From NCBI GenBank assembly GCA_900768785.1, contig CAAGEG010000003.1, positions 1 through 7,773 of the forward strand: a stretch of 7,773 bases of DNA. Reading direction: 5' to 3'. This DNA is from an uncultured Prevotella sp. (GTDB lineage Bacteria > Bacteroidota > Bacteroidia > Bacteroidales > Bacteroidaceae). Below are positions 1 through 6,406 of the stretch, piece by piece. The first letter of the stretch is position 1. Each line of letters opens with the position of its first letter. The translations under genes were made by a program, and so were the position numbers. Under the pieces are notes generated by a model, which was not told where the DNA came from, searched no databases, and saw only the letters and a program-made list of their open reading frames with translations.

Positions 1-22
1 TATCTACGGACACCCTGTCACA
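1..22. other. Possible insertion-sequence end (weak)
   Basis: The first 22 bases contain GGACACCCTGTCACA and finish in CA. Read on the minus strand this is TGTGACAGGGTGTCCG, beginning in TG, the general form of an IS3-type terminus. Nothing of a transposase is visible because the window begins here, and no target duplication can be checked. It does not clearly match the upstream region of the IS3-like ORF at the right end of the window; the best partial likeness is about 8 of 11 bases to TATGACATGAT at 7655. It could equally be the leader of a leftward gene. Confidence 0.15.
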
Positions 23-149
23 TATTATTCTTGTTACGTTATATCCATGAAAGTTTCCTACGCTTTTGGCTGAACGCGAATAATAGCGAATGCTTTTGTT
101 TACCCACAATGTTTTTGATAAAGACAATATTTCTATTCTCTATCTTTTG

Positions 150-181
150 CAAAAATATGAATTATGTTTGAATTTAAGAAA
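150..181 (-). promoter_or_regulatory. Candidate leftward promoter for a gene outside the window
   Basis: On the minus strand, TATTTTTG (157 to 150) is a perfect match to the Bacteroidota -7 element TAnnTTTG. TTTC (181 to 178), one base away from the -33 TTTG, lies 20 nt upstream of it. Transcription would start near 145 and leave the window leftward with a leader of at least 140 nt. No convincing ORF follows inside the window, so the gene, if real, begins to the left. The element is short and the region AT-rich, so chance is a serious alternative. Confidence 0.35.
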
Positions 182-196
182 TAATGATAAATAAAA

Positions 197-230
197 ATCC
201 CCGCTTGTATATAGGAATACGAGTGGGGAT
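197..230 (-). terminator. Rho-independent terminator after hppA, possibly bidirectional
   Basis: Two 14-nt arms (197-210 and 217-230) flank a 6-nt loop, with ATCCCC and GGGGAT at the base. On the minus strand the right-hand end runs into TTTTTATTTAT, a proper U tract for stopping hppA transcription, but that RNA has two mismatches (A-C and C-A). On the plus strand the same positions become G-U wobbles, so the plus-strand RNA would form 14 unbroken pairs, though only a poor U tract follows. The simplest reading is the hppA terminator. Confidence 0.75.
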
Positions 231-240
231 AGTTATTTAA

Positions 241-260
241 AATAGGTTGTTAGACCTATT
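241..260 (-). terminator. First hairpin downstream of hppA
   Basis: A perfect 7-bp inverted repeat, AATAGGT (241-247) and ACCTATT (254-260), encloses a 6-nt loop. It begins 15 nt beyond the hppA stop codon. On the minus strand it is followed by a short T run (ATTTTAAAT). Together with the larger hairpin 10 bases further on, it makes a tandem stop or 3'-end protection structure. It is too AU-rich to be a strong terminator alone. Confidence 0.5.
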
Positions 261-275
261 ATTGATTGTTAATGA

Positions 276-2480
276 TTAAGCGAAAGCGACTGTAAGTCCT
301 GCCATTACAATGCTGACCATAGACATCAGTTTGATAAGAATATTGAGTGAAGGTCCGCTGGTATCTTTAAATGGGTCGCCGACAGTATCGCCAACGATTG
401 TTGCTTTGTGGCATGCACTACCTTTACCACCATAGTTGCCTTCCTCAACAAATTTCTTTGCGTTGTCCCATGCCCCACCTGAATTGGACATAAAAATGGC
501 GAGTGTAAATCCGGCAGCAAGACCACCGGTGAGAAGTCCGAGAACTCCGGCTACGCCAAGCACCATTCCTACAACGATAGGTATTATTATTGCAAGAAGT
601 GAGGGCAATATCATCTCTTGTTGAGCACTACGTGTGCTTATCTCAACACATCTTCCATAGTCGGGGGTTGCCTTTCCTTCAAGTATGCCTTTTATTTCAC
701 GGAACTGTCGTCTGACTTCCGACACCATAGAACTGGCAGCTCTACCTACTGCACCCATTGTAAGTCCGCAGAACAAAAAAGCCGCCATAGCACCGATAAA
801 TGCACCTGTGAGGACTTTAGGATTGATAAGAGTCACTTGGAAGAAAGACATAAAGTCGTTGATGCCGGCAGTAGAAGGATTGAAGATGCAACCTGCCGTG
901 TCTGTAAATACACGTCCTTCTTCAACGGCTCTTATCATAGCAATTTTTATTTCTTCTATGTATGAAGCGAGCAAAGCGAGGGCTGTCAGAGCTGCAGAGC
1001 CTATTGCAAATCCTTTTCCTGTTGCAGCGGTTGTGTTGCCAAGAGCATCAAGAGCGTCTGTTCGGTGTCTTACGTCTTCGCCAAGACCGCTCATTTCGGC
1101 ATTTCCTCCGGCGTTGTCGGCTATCGGTCCATAAGCATCTGTTGCCAAAGTAATGCCTAAAGTTGATAGCATTCCAACGGCTGCGATACCGATACCATAG
1201 AGTCCATGACTGATAGAAGCTGTGCTCATTGACATATCAAAACCATTGGCAAAGAGGAAACTAAGCAATATGGCAACAGAAATGGTAACAACAGGAATCA
1301 TGGTAGATATCATTCCGGTGCCTATACCTTTTATAATAACGGTGGCAGAACCGGTTTGAGATGCTTCGGCTATCGACTTTGTAGGTTTAAAACTCTGTGA
1401 AGTGTAATATTCTGTTGCTTGTCCGATGACAACACCTGCCACTAAGCCGGTAATTACTGACATAGATAGCCCGAGCCAATTCTCCATTCCCAACAGATAA
1501 AGAATGGCAAATGTGGCAACAGCAATAAGTATTGCGCTTAGATTTGTGCCTAAACCAAGAGAGCGCAAGAGGTCGCGCATTGTTGCTCCTTCTTTTGTTT
1601 TTACGGCATAGATACCGGCAAGCGACAAGAAAATGCCTACAGAGGCAATTGTCATAGGAGCTATTACAGCCTTTAGTTGCATCTCTCCGTTCATGGCAAA
1701 TGCTGTTGCGCCAAGAGCGGCGGTAGATAATATGGAGCCACAATAGCTTTCATACAAGTCGGCTCCCATACCTGCCACGTCACCAACGTTGTCTCCAACA
1801 TTGTCGGCAATAGTTGCCGGATTGCGAGGGTCGTCTTCGGGGATGTTAGCTTCAACCTTTCCAACAAGATCAGCTCCAACATCGGCAGCTTTGGTATATA
1901 TTCCTCCACCAACACGTGCGAAGAGCGCTTGTGTAGATGCTCCCATACCGAATGTAAGCATTGTTGTTGTTATGGTGATAAGAGCTGTTGGCTCATCGCC
2001 ATAGAAGGCATTAAGGATGAGAAACCATATAGCTATGTCAAGAAGTCCGAGTCCTACAACGACAAGCCCCATTACGGCTCCGCTTCTGAAAGCTATTTTA
2101 AGACCTTTGTCAAGCCCTTTTCTGGCTGCGTTGGCAGTACGTGCCGAAGCGTAGGTTGCCGTTTTCATACCAAAGAAACCTGCAAGACCGGAGAAGAGTC
2201 CGCCAGTGAGGAAAGCAAAGGGCACCCAAGGGTTCTGAACTTTCAATACATAAGCCATAAAGGCAAACAGTATAGCAAGAACGGCGAAGACAATTCCCAC
2301 CACCTTATACTGTTGTTTTAAGTAAGCCATAGCTCCTTTTCTCACATGTGCGGCAATTTCAGCCATGCGTATTGTTCCTTCTTCCTCTTTCATCATTGTG
2401 CGGAAGAAATGCCAAGCCATTGCCAAAGCGGTGACACTTGCAACAGGTATCAGCCAAAAAATTAATGGAATGTTATTCAT
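276..2480 (-). CDS. hppA: Membrane-bound ion-pumping pyrophosphatase (K+-dependent, probable Na+/H+ type)
   Basis: This integral membrane enzyme hydrolyses cytoplasmic pyrophosphate and uses the energy to export cations. At 734 residues it is full length, with many hydrophobic helices throughout. The substrate and Mg2+ motifs are intact: DVGADLVGKVE (200-210), the Asp-rich DNVGDNVGD (226-234), TDAYGPIADNAGGNAEM (447-463) and GDTVGDPFKDTSGPS (697-711). GNTTAATGK (481-489) has Ala485 and Gly488 where K+-independent enzymes carry Lys and Thr, so K+ dependence is expected. Glu244 in DLYESY is the conserved gate-region glutamate. Thr92, Phe96, Asp148 and Met179 fit, with a small offset, the four residues I recall as marking dual Na+/H+ pumps such as that of Bacteroides vulgatus. 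The ATG has an A-rich upstream stretch and no Shine-Dalgarno. The gene lies 94 nt after the cvfB-like gene; I see no good TAnnTTTG promoter in that gap, so read-through from upstream is possible. Two hairpins follow the stop. Confidence 0.97.
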   Translation of the reverse strand: MNNIPLIFWLIPVASVTALAMAWHFFRTMMKEEEGTIRMAEIAAHVRKGAMAYLKQQYKVVGIVFAVLAILFAFMAYVLKVQNPWVPFAFLTGGLFSGLAGFFGMKTATYASARTANAARKGLDKGLKIAFRSGAVMGLVVVGLGLLDIAIWFLILNAFYGDEPTALITITTTMLTFGMGASTQALFARVGGGIYTKAADVGADLVGKVEANIPEDDPRNPATIADNVGDNVGDVAGMGADLYESYCGSILSTAALGATAFAMNGEMQLKAVIAPMTIASVGIFLSLAGIYAVKTKEGATMRDLLRSLGLGTNLSAILIAVATFAILYLLGMENWLGLSMSVITGLVAGVVIGQATEYYTSQSFKPTKSIAEASQTGSATVIIKGIGTGMISTMIPVVTISVAILLSFLFANGFDMSMSTASISHGLYGIGIAAVGMLSTLGITLATDAYGPIADNAGGNAEMSGLGEDVRHRTDALDALGNTTAATGKGFAIGSAALTALALLASYIEEIKIAMIRAVEEGRVFTDTAGCIFNPSTAGINDFMSFFQVTLINPKVLTGAFIGAMAAFLFCGLTMGAVGRAASSMVSEVRRQFREIKGILEGKATPDYGRCVEISTRSAQQEMILPSLLAIIIPIVVGMVLGVAGVLGLLTGGLAAGFTLAIFMSNSGGAWDNAKKFVEEGNYGGKGSACHKATIVGDTVGDPFKDTSGPSLNILIKLMSMVSIVMAGLTVAFA

Positions 2481-2574
2481 TTTTGTGTTTTTTATGGTTA
2501 ATAATTAATTGTTAGTCTTATTATTTTCAGATGATGTATCGTTAGAAGTGTGGTTTTGTTATCAACGGTTATGA

Positions 2575-3411
2575 TTATACCATTCGTAGACAGTTGTCTT
2601 CTATGGTGATTAAACGTTTTTTGTATAAATCTCCGACTGCTTTTTTGAAGTTTTTTTTGCTTACTTGGAACTCCTTATAAATATCATCGGCATTACTCTT
2701 GTCTGTGAAGTAGCACACACCGTTATGAGTTTTTATATAGTCAAGCAATATTACGCTGAATTCATCAGTCATTTTTCTTCCTGTGGGTTGAAGCATTATG
2801 TCAAGTTTGCCGTCAGGACGCACAGCAGAAACATATCCTTTCATGCGGTCGCCGATATGAATTTTCTTGAATATTTGGTCTTTGTAAACAAGTCCGGCAT
2901 AGCGGTTATCTACAATAACCTTATAACCGAGATCCGTGCGTTGCCAAACAAGTAAATCAACTTCGTCTCCTACAGAATGTGGTGGCATATTTGTGTCGAT
3001 ATATTGTTCCACTTTGGCAGATGCAACGATACGATAACTATCTTCGTCAATATGCACATGAACAATATAGCTAAAATCTTTCTCCATTTTTATTTTCTGT
3101 TCTCTGAATGGACAAAAGAGGTCTTTCATAAGCCCCCAATCGAGAAAGGCTCCGTAGTTATTGACCCATGCCACTTTAAGATAAGCGAAGTCGCCTGTTT
3201 TTGCTTTAGGAGTGAGAGTGGTAGCTACCGGTCTTTCCTCATTATCAAGATATACAAAGACATCAAGTTTATCGCCAACTTTGCATCCTTGTGGTACATA
3301 TCTTTTGGGTAATAGTATTTCTCCTTCATCCCCACCGTCAAGATAGAGTCCGAAATCCACCTTTTTGACAACGGTCATGTGGTTGTATTCACCAAGTTTA
3401 ATAAAATTCAT
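2575..3411 (-). CDS. CvfB-like S1 RNA-binding protein
   Basis: This 278-residue soluble protein matches the CvfB/YitL family in size and layout: tandem S1-type beta-barrel domains at about 5-66, 70-135 and 145-210, then a C-terminal winged-helix-like segment (about 215-278). Features seen include VKKVDFGLYLDGG (15-27), VAWVNNYGAFLDWG (80-93) with a following acidic and basic stretch, and VSAVRPDGKLDIML (194-207), each with the S1 pattern of a glycine turn followed by hydrophobic strands. Family members in Firmicutes bind RNA and affect virulence-factor expression; the Bacteroidota role is unknown to me. There is no signal peptide or membrane segment, so it should be cytoplasmic. It is last of the tight antiporter/ABC/CvfB cluster, its ATG 12 nt after the ABC gene's stop. 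Met12 is a possible later start, but the domain begins before it, which favours Met1. Confidence 0.92.
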   Translation of the reverse strand: MNFIKLGEYNHMTVVKKVDFGLYLDGGDEGEILLPKRYVPQGCKVGDKLDVFVYLDNEERPVATTLTPKAKTGDFAYLKVAWVNNYGAFLDWGLMKDLFCPFREQKIKMEKDFSYIVHVHIDEDSYRIVASAKVEQYIDTNMPPHSVGDEVDLLVWQRTDLGYKVIVDNRYAGLVYKDQIFKKIHIGDRMKGYVSAVRPDGKLDIMLQPTGRKMTDEFSVILLDYIKTHNGVCYFTDKSNADDIYKEFQVSKKNFKKAVGDLYKKRLITIEDNCLRMV

Positions 3412-3423
3412 GTGTTATGGTAT

Positions 3424-4098
3424 TTAAAAAATCATCGTCTTATTATCATCTTCCAGCAACCCGTCTCTCATCTTTATGGTGCGGTCTGTAAGAGATGCGA
3501 GATGCTCATCGTGTGTTACAATAACGAAAGTCTGCCCGAAACGGTCGCGAAGATCAAAAAACAATTGATGCAGTTCTTCTTTGTTTTGAGAGTCAAGACT
3601 GCCCGAAGGTTCATCGGCAAGTATTACGTCGGGTTTGTTTATTAGTGCTCTTGCTACGGCAATACGTTGTTTTTCTCCTCCGGAAAGTTCGTTTGGCTTA
3701 TGGTATGCTCTGTCAGAGAGGTTGAGATAGTCTATCAATTCTTTTGCTTCTTCTTTGACTTTGCTTTTTGAACGACCGGCAATGAGTGCCGGTAACATAA
3801 TGTTTTCGATAGCTGTAAATTCGGGAAGCAGTTGATGAAATTGGAAAATAAAGCCTATATGTAAGTTGCGGAAGTCGGAAAGCTTTTTACCTTTAATATT
3901 GCAAACATCAGTACCGTCGATAATTATTGAGCCTGTGTCAGGTCTGTCAAGTGTGCCGATAATCTGCAAAAGTGTTGTTTTGCCCGCCCCACTTGGACCT
4001 ACAATGCTTACAATCTCGCTTTTGTTGATATGCAAATCAATTCCTTTGAGGACTTGTAATTGCCCGAAACTTTTTGTTATGCCTTTTACCTCAATCAT
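3424..4098 (-). CDS. lolD: ABC transporter ATP-binding protein, LolD/MacB-like
   Basis: A single 224-residue nucleotide-binding domain with every catalytic element: Walker A GPSGAGKTT (34-42), Q-loop Gln86, signature LSGGE (138-142), Walker B DVILADE (157-163), D-loop SGSLD (165-169) and H-loop His196. The segment FIFQFHQLLPEFTAIEN (83-99) and the short length without extra domains are typical of the LolD/MacB/FtsE group, whose ATPases drive lipoprotein release or other mechanotransmission from the inner membrane. The specific LolD assignment is inferred from likeness, and substrate and partner are not shown. No permease (LolC/E-like) gene is adjacent: neighbours are an antiporter homologue 10 nt upstream and an RNA-binding protein 12 nt downstream. 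The partner is therefore presumably encoded elsewhere. The ATG has no Shine-Dalgarno; translational coupling to the upstream gene is plausible. Confidence 0.9.
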   Translation of the reverse strand: MIEVKGITKSFGQLQVLKGIDLHINKSEIVSIVGPSGAGKTTLLQIIGTLDRPDTGSIIIDGTDVCNIKGKKLSDFRNLHIGFIFQFHQLLPEFTAIENIMLPALIAGRSKSKVKEEAKELIDYLNLSDRAYHKPNELSGGEKQRIAVARALINKPDVILADEPSGSLDSQNKEELHQLFFDLRDRFGQTFVIVTHDEHLASLTDRTIKMRDGLLEDDNKTMIF

Positions 4099-4108
4099 TG
4101 TTGTGCTT

Positions 4109-6235
4109 TTATTGTCTTATTATCCGTTTTCTGAACCATGTAATAAGTTGGTTATATGCACTCTGTTGCTCTTGATGTTGTGGTGTGGCAAACGTCATAG
4201 AGTCAATAGGTTCGCCATGTTGGTCCGGATATATTATCATAAGGTTTTTGCCGGAAAAATGATTTGTTAGTTCATCCGGCAGTCTTTCTAATGCCAATTT
4301 ATAAGATACAGTTCCCTTACGTGCGGTAATAACAACAAAAAGATGGTCTTCTTTTATTGTCGTTGCCAATTTGGGAAGTTCGTTCCAATGCTGCATGACT
4401 GTATATGCACATCTTGTTTTAGGATGTTTGCTATCTGTAAACTGTCTTATAAGTGACAATGTCTCTTGTTTGGCATGAAATTCTATCCTACATTCAAGGT
4501 TCTCGGCAAGGCGTGTAATACGTTCCAACCATCGATGAAATCCCGGTTCAAACTCCGCACGTGACGGCACAGCTACTTGTATTCGGCGTATTGTGTTGAG
4601 CGGATGCGGGCATCTGATGATTATTATCTGTCTGTTGAGTCCGTTAAAGAGACTTTGTATGAACTCTCCCCAAAACTTTTTTGAAATCTCTTTGTGTATG
4701 TGCATGCCCATGATAATCTCAGAAGCGTTGAACTCCTTAAAGGCGTGCTTTATGCCATTTGCAATGTTTGTCGCAATTCTTACTTGTGTTTGCATGCGCA
4801 CATCTGCCGCACTTGCCATGCGTTCCAAACGGTCAAGAAGAGCTTTACCTCGTTGTTGACCCTTAAGACGCTTGTCATCATCAAATACAACATTAAGACC
4901 AACAAGTCCTCTGTTAAGTTTCTGATTACGTATTAATAGGGCAAGACTAAGTAGAGTCTCTGCCGTTTCAGGATACTTAACGGGCAGAAGTATCTTCTCG
5001 TCATCGCCGTTTTGTGAAGTTTCGGCAGTAGGAATGTCTTTGAGTACAATTTGTCTTGATGCCTGTTCTGTTATCAAAGACCCGATGATGCAGGTGAATA
5101 ATATCATCATAACAACACCATTGAGCATATCGTCGTTCATGAGATATATGCCGTTAGCTACTTGTAGCTTCATTCCAACCATCACGATGGCAATACTTCC
5201 TGCGGCATGGGCAGATGTAAGTCCGAATAACATGTCTCCAAAAACCTTAGGCTTCTTAATCAGCCATGTTGTTATGTATGCTGCAATACCTTTGCCGAGA
5301 GTGCCGAAAAACACAAGACAAAATGTTATAAACGCAGTATGCCAACCCGTAAACAATATTCTCATGTTTATGAGCATGCCGACACCAATCAAAAAGTAGG
5401 GTATGAATAATGCGTTGCCTATAAATTCAATCCTGTTCATCAAAGGAGATACATGTGGAATATACCTGTTAAGGATTAGTCCGGAGATAAAAGCGCCAAA
5501 CACACCCTCCATTCCAAGAATTTCAGTTATAGATGCACATAGGAACATTATTGCCATAACGAAGATATATTGCATTACCGCATCTGAATATCTTCTAAGA
5601 AAATAGCGTGTAAGTCGTGGAATGAAGACAATAGCCAGCGCAATAAATAAGGCGAATTTAAGAACGAACAGCAACCAGAAGCCAATACCTGTACCTCCAT
5701 TATATGTGCCTACGATAGCAGCCAACACCACAAGGGCAAACGTTAGTGATATCATTGAGCCTGCAGCTCCCAACGTAACACCGCCGTATCGTTGTAAACC
5801 ATATTTGCAAACAATAGGATAGGCAATCATCGTGTTTGACCCCAGAATGCTGCCAAGCAAGACAGATGCCATAATACTATAACCAAGCAGATAGTGACAT
5901 GAAAGAAAAACGAAGATAAAAGGCGCAAAAAATGTAAACAATCCATAAGCACCCATGTTTAAAACGCCTCTTTTTAGACCGTTCATGTCAATCTCTATGC
6001 CGGCAAGAAACATGATATAGTATAATCCTACGCGACCAAAGAGTTCGAAACTATCATCGCGCTCAAGAATATTAAAGCCATATTGCCCGATAAGAACACC
6101 CGCAAGTACCATGCCAATGATGTGAGGAATACGCAATTTGCCCATGATAATTGGGGCTATAAGTATTATTCCCAACACAACAAAAAATATTATGGTGGGA
6201 GAGGTAATAGGGAAATATTGCGTAATGTCAGGCAT
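4109..6235 (-). CDS. CPA2-type cation:proton antiporter homologue with soluble C-terminal domains
   Basis: This 708-residue protein has about 12-13 hydrophobic helices in residues 12-395 (Na+/H+ exchanger-like fold), followed by a soluble region of about 310 residues. Membrane landmarks are KLRIPHIIGMVLAGVLIG (33-50), FLAGIEIDM (76-84), SNTMIAYPIV (133-142), GVFGAFISGLILNR (244-257) and a charged loop before 395. In the helix that carries the ion-binding Asp pair in most CPA2 exchangers, this protein reads AAGSMISLTFALVVL (157-171) and has no acidic residue. The C-terminal region resembles two universal-stress-protein-like domains, about 413-545 (opening KILLPVKYPETAE) and about 548-672 (opening RRIQVAVPS). 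I do not see a full ATP-binding glycine motif, nor the TrkA-type nucleotide-binding domain found in KefB/KefC. It is first in the minus-strand cluster and divergent from asd. Cation specificity, and even transport, cannot be settled from the sequence. Confidence 0.9.
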   Translation of the reverse strand: MPDITQYFPITSPTIIFFVVLGIILIAPIIMGKLRIPHIIGMVLAGVLIGQYGFNILERDDSFELFGRVGLYYIMFLAGIEIDMNGLKRGVLNMGAYGLFTFFAPFIFVFLSCHYLLGYSIMASVLLGSILGSNTMIAYPIVCKYGLQRYGGVTLGAAGSMISLTFALVVLAAIVGTYNGGTGIGFWLLFVLKFALFIALAIVFIPRLTRYFLRRYSDAVMQYIFVMAIMFLCASITEILGMEGVFGAFISGLILNRYIPHVSPLMNRIEFIGNALFIPYFLIGVGMLINMRILFTGWHTAFITFCLVFFGTLGKGIAAYITTWLIKKPKVFGDMLFGLTSAHAAGSIAIVMVGMKLQVANGIYLMNDDMLNGVVMMILFTCIIGSLITEQASRQIVLKDIPTAETSQNGDDEKILLPVKYPETAETLLSLALLIRNQKLNRGLVGLNVVFDDDKRLKGQQRGKALLDRLERMASAADVRMQTQVRIATNIANGIKHAFKEFNASEIIMGMHIHKEISKKFWGEFIQSLFNGLNRQIIIIRCPHPLNTIRRIQVAVPSRAEFEPGFHRWLERITRLAENLECRIEFHAKQETLSLIRQFTDSKHPKTRCAYTVMQHWNELPKLATTIKEDHLFVVITARKGTVSYKLALERLPDELTNHFSGKNLMIIYPDQHGEPIDSMTFATPQHQEQQSAYNQLITWFRKRIIRQ

Positions 6236-6291
6236 TAAAAAGAGATTTTAGGTTACAATTTTGAATGCAAAATTGCAAAAAAAAATCATAT

Positions 6292-6325
6292 TTTGAGTGC
6301 ATTTGTGCTAAAAGTTGTATTTTTG
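6292..6325 (+). promoter_or_regulatory. Predicted asd promoter
   Basis: TATTTTTG (6318-6325) matches the Bacteroidota -7 consensus TAnnTTTG exactly. TTTG (6292-6295) is a perfect -33 element, 22 nt upstream, slightly longer than the usual spacing. Transcription would begin around 6330, giving asd a leader of about 75 nt. The imperfect inverted repeat GTGCTAAAA (6305-6313) and TTTTTGCAC (6320-6328), with one mismatch, overlaps the -7 box and could be an operator. Confidence 0.6.
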
Positions 6326-6327
6326 CA

Positions 6328-6358
6328 CAAAATTATAACGACATAGTGCTCTTAGAAA
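6328..6358 (-). promoter_or_regulatory. Predicted promoter of the antiporter/ABC/CvfB cluster
   Basis: On the minus strand TAATTTTG (6335 to 6328) matches TAnnTTTG exactly, with TTTC (6358 to 6355), one base off TTTG, 19 nt upstream. The start of transcription would be near 6322, giving a leader of about 87 nt before the antiporter ATG at 6235. The -7 box lies only 2 bp from that of the asd promoter on the other strand, so RNA polymerase could hardly occupy both at once. Confidence 0.5.
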
Positions 6359-6382
6359 ACTGTGTTTTAATAATTATAACGA
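6331..6382 (+). repeat. Pair of 11-bp direct repeats in the divergent spacer
   Basis: AATTATAACGA occurs at 6331-6341 and again at 6372-6382, 41 bp apart, close to four helical turns. The first copy overlaps the leftward -7 box and the predicted asd start of transcription; the second sits in the asd leader. This spacing suits two sites for one regulator, but the sequence is AT-rich and chance is possible. Confidence 0.4.
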
Positions 6383-6406
6383 TATTAAATTAAACAAATA
6401 AAAGAA

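Noticed and set aside
1387..1743. 118-codon minus-strand frame inside hppA
   Set aside because: It is out of frame with the intact hppA, is Cys/Arg/Tyr-rich, and has no recognisable motif.
618..2321. Several plus-strand open frames of 70-150 codons opposite hppA
   Set aside because: They lie wholly antisense to a fully conserved pyrophosphatase gene, encode no recognisable domain and have Ser/Cys/Pro-rich compositions typical of shadow frames.
2481..2574. Possible hppA promoter or terminator between the cvfB-like gene and hppA
   Set aside because: No TAnnTTTG box at proper spacing and no stable hairpin with a U tract could be found by eye, so neither is called.
3866..5822. Plus-strand frames opposite the ABC ATPase and antiporter genes
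   Set aside because: Antisense shadows of genes with clear motifs; hydrophobic runs in them simply mirror the membrane helices of the antiporter.
6236..6406. Riboswitch or attenuator (for example lysine-responsive) in the asd leader
   Set aside because: The predicted leader is only about 75 nt and AU-rich, with none of the conserved stems of a lysine riboswitch and no leader peptide rich in lysine or threonine codons.
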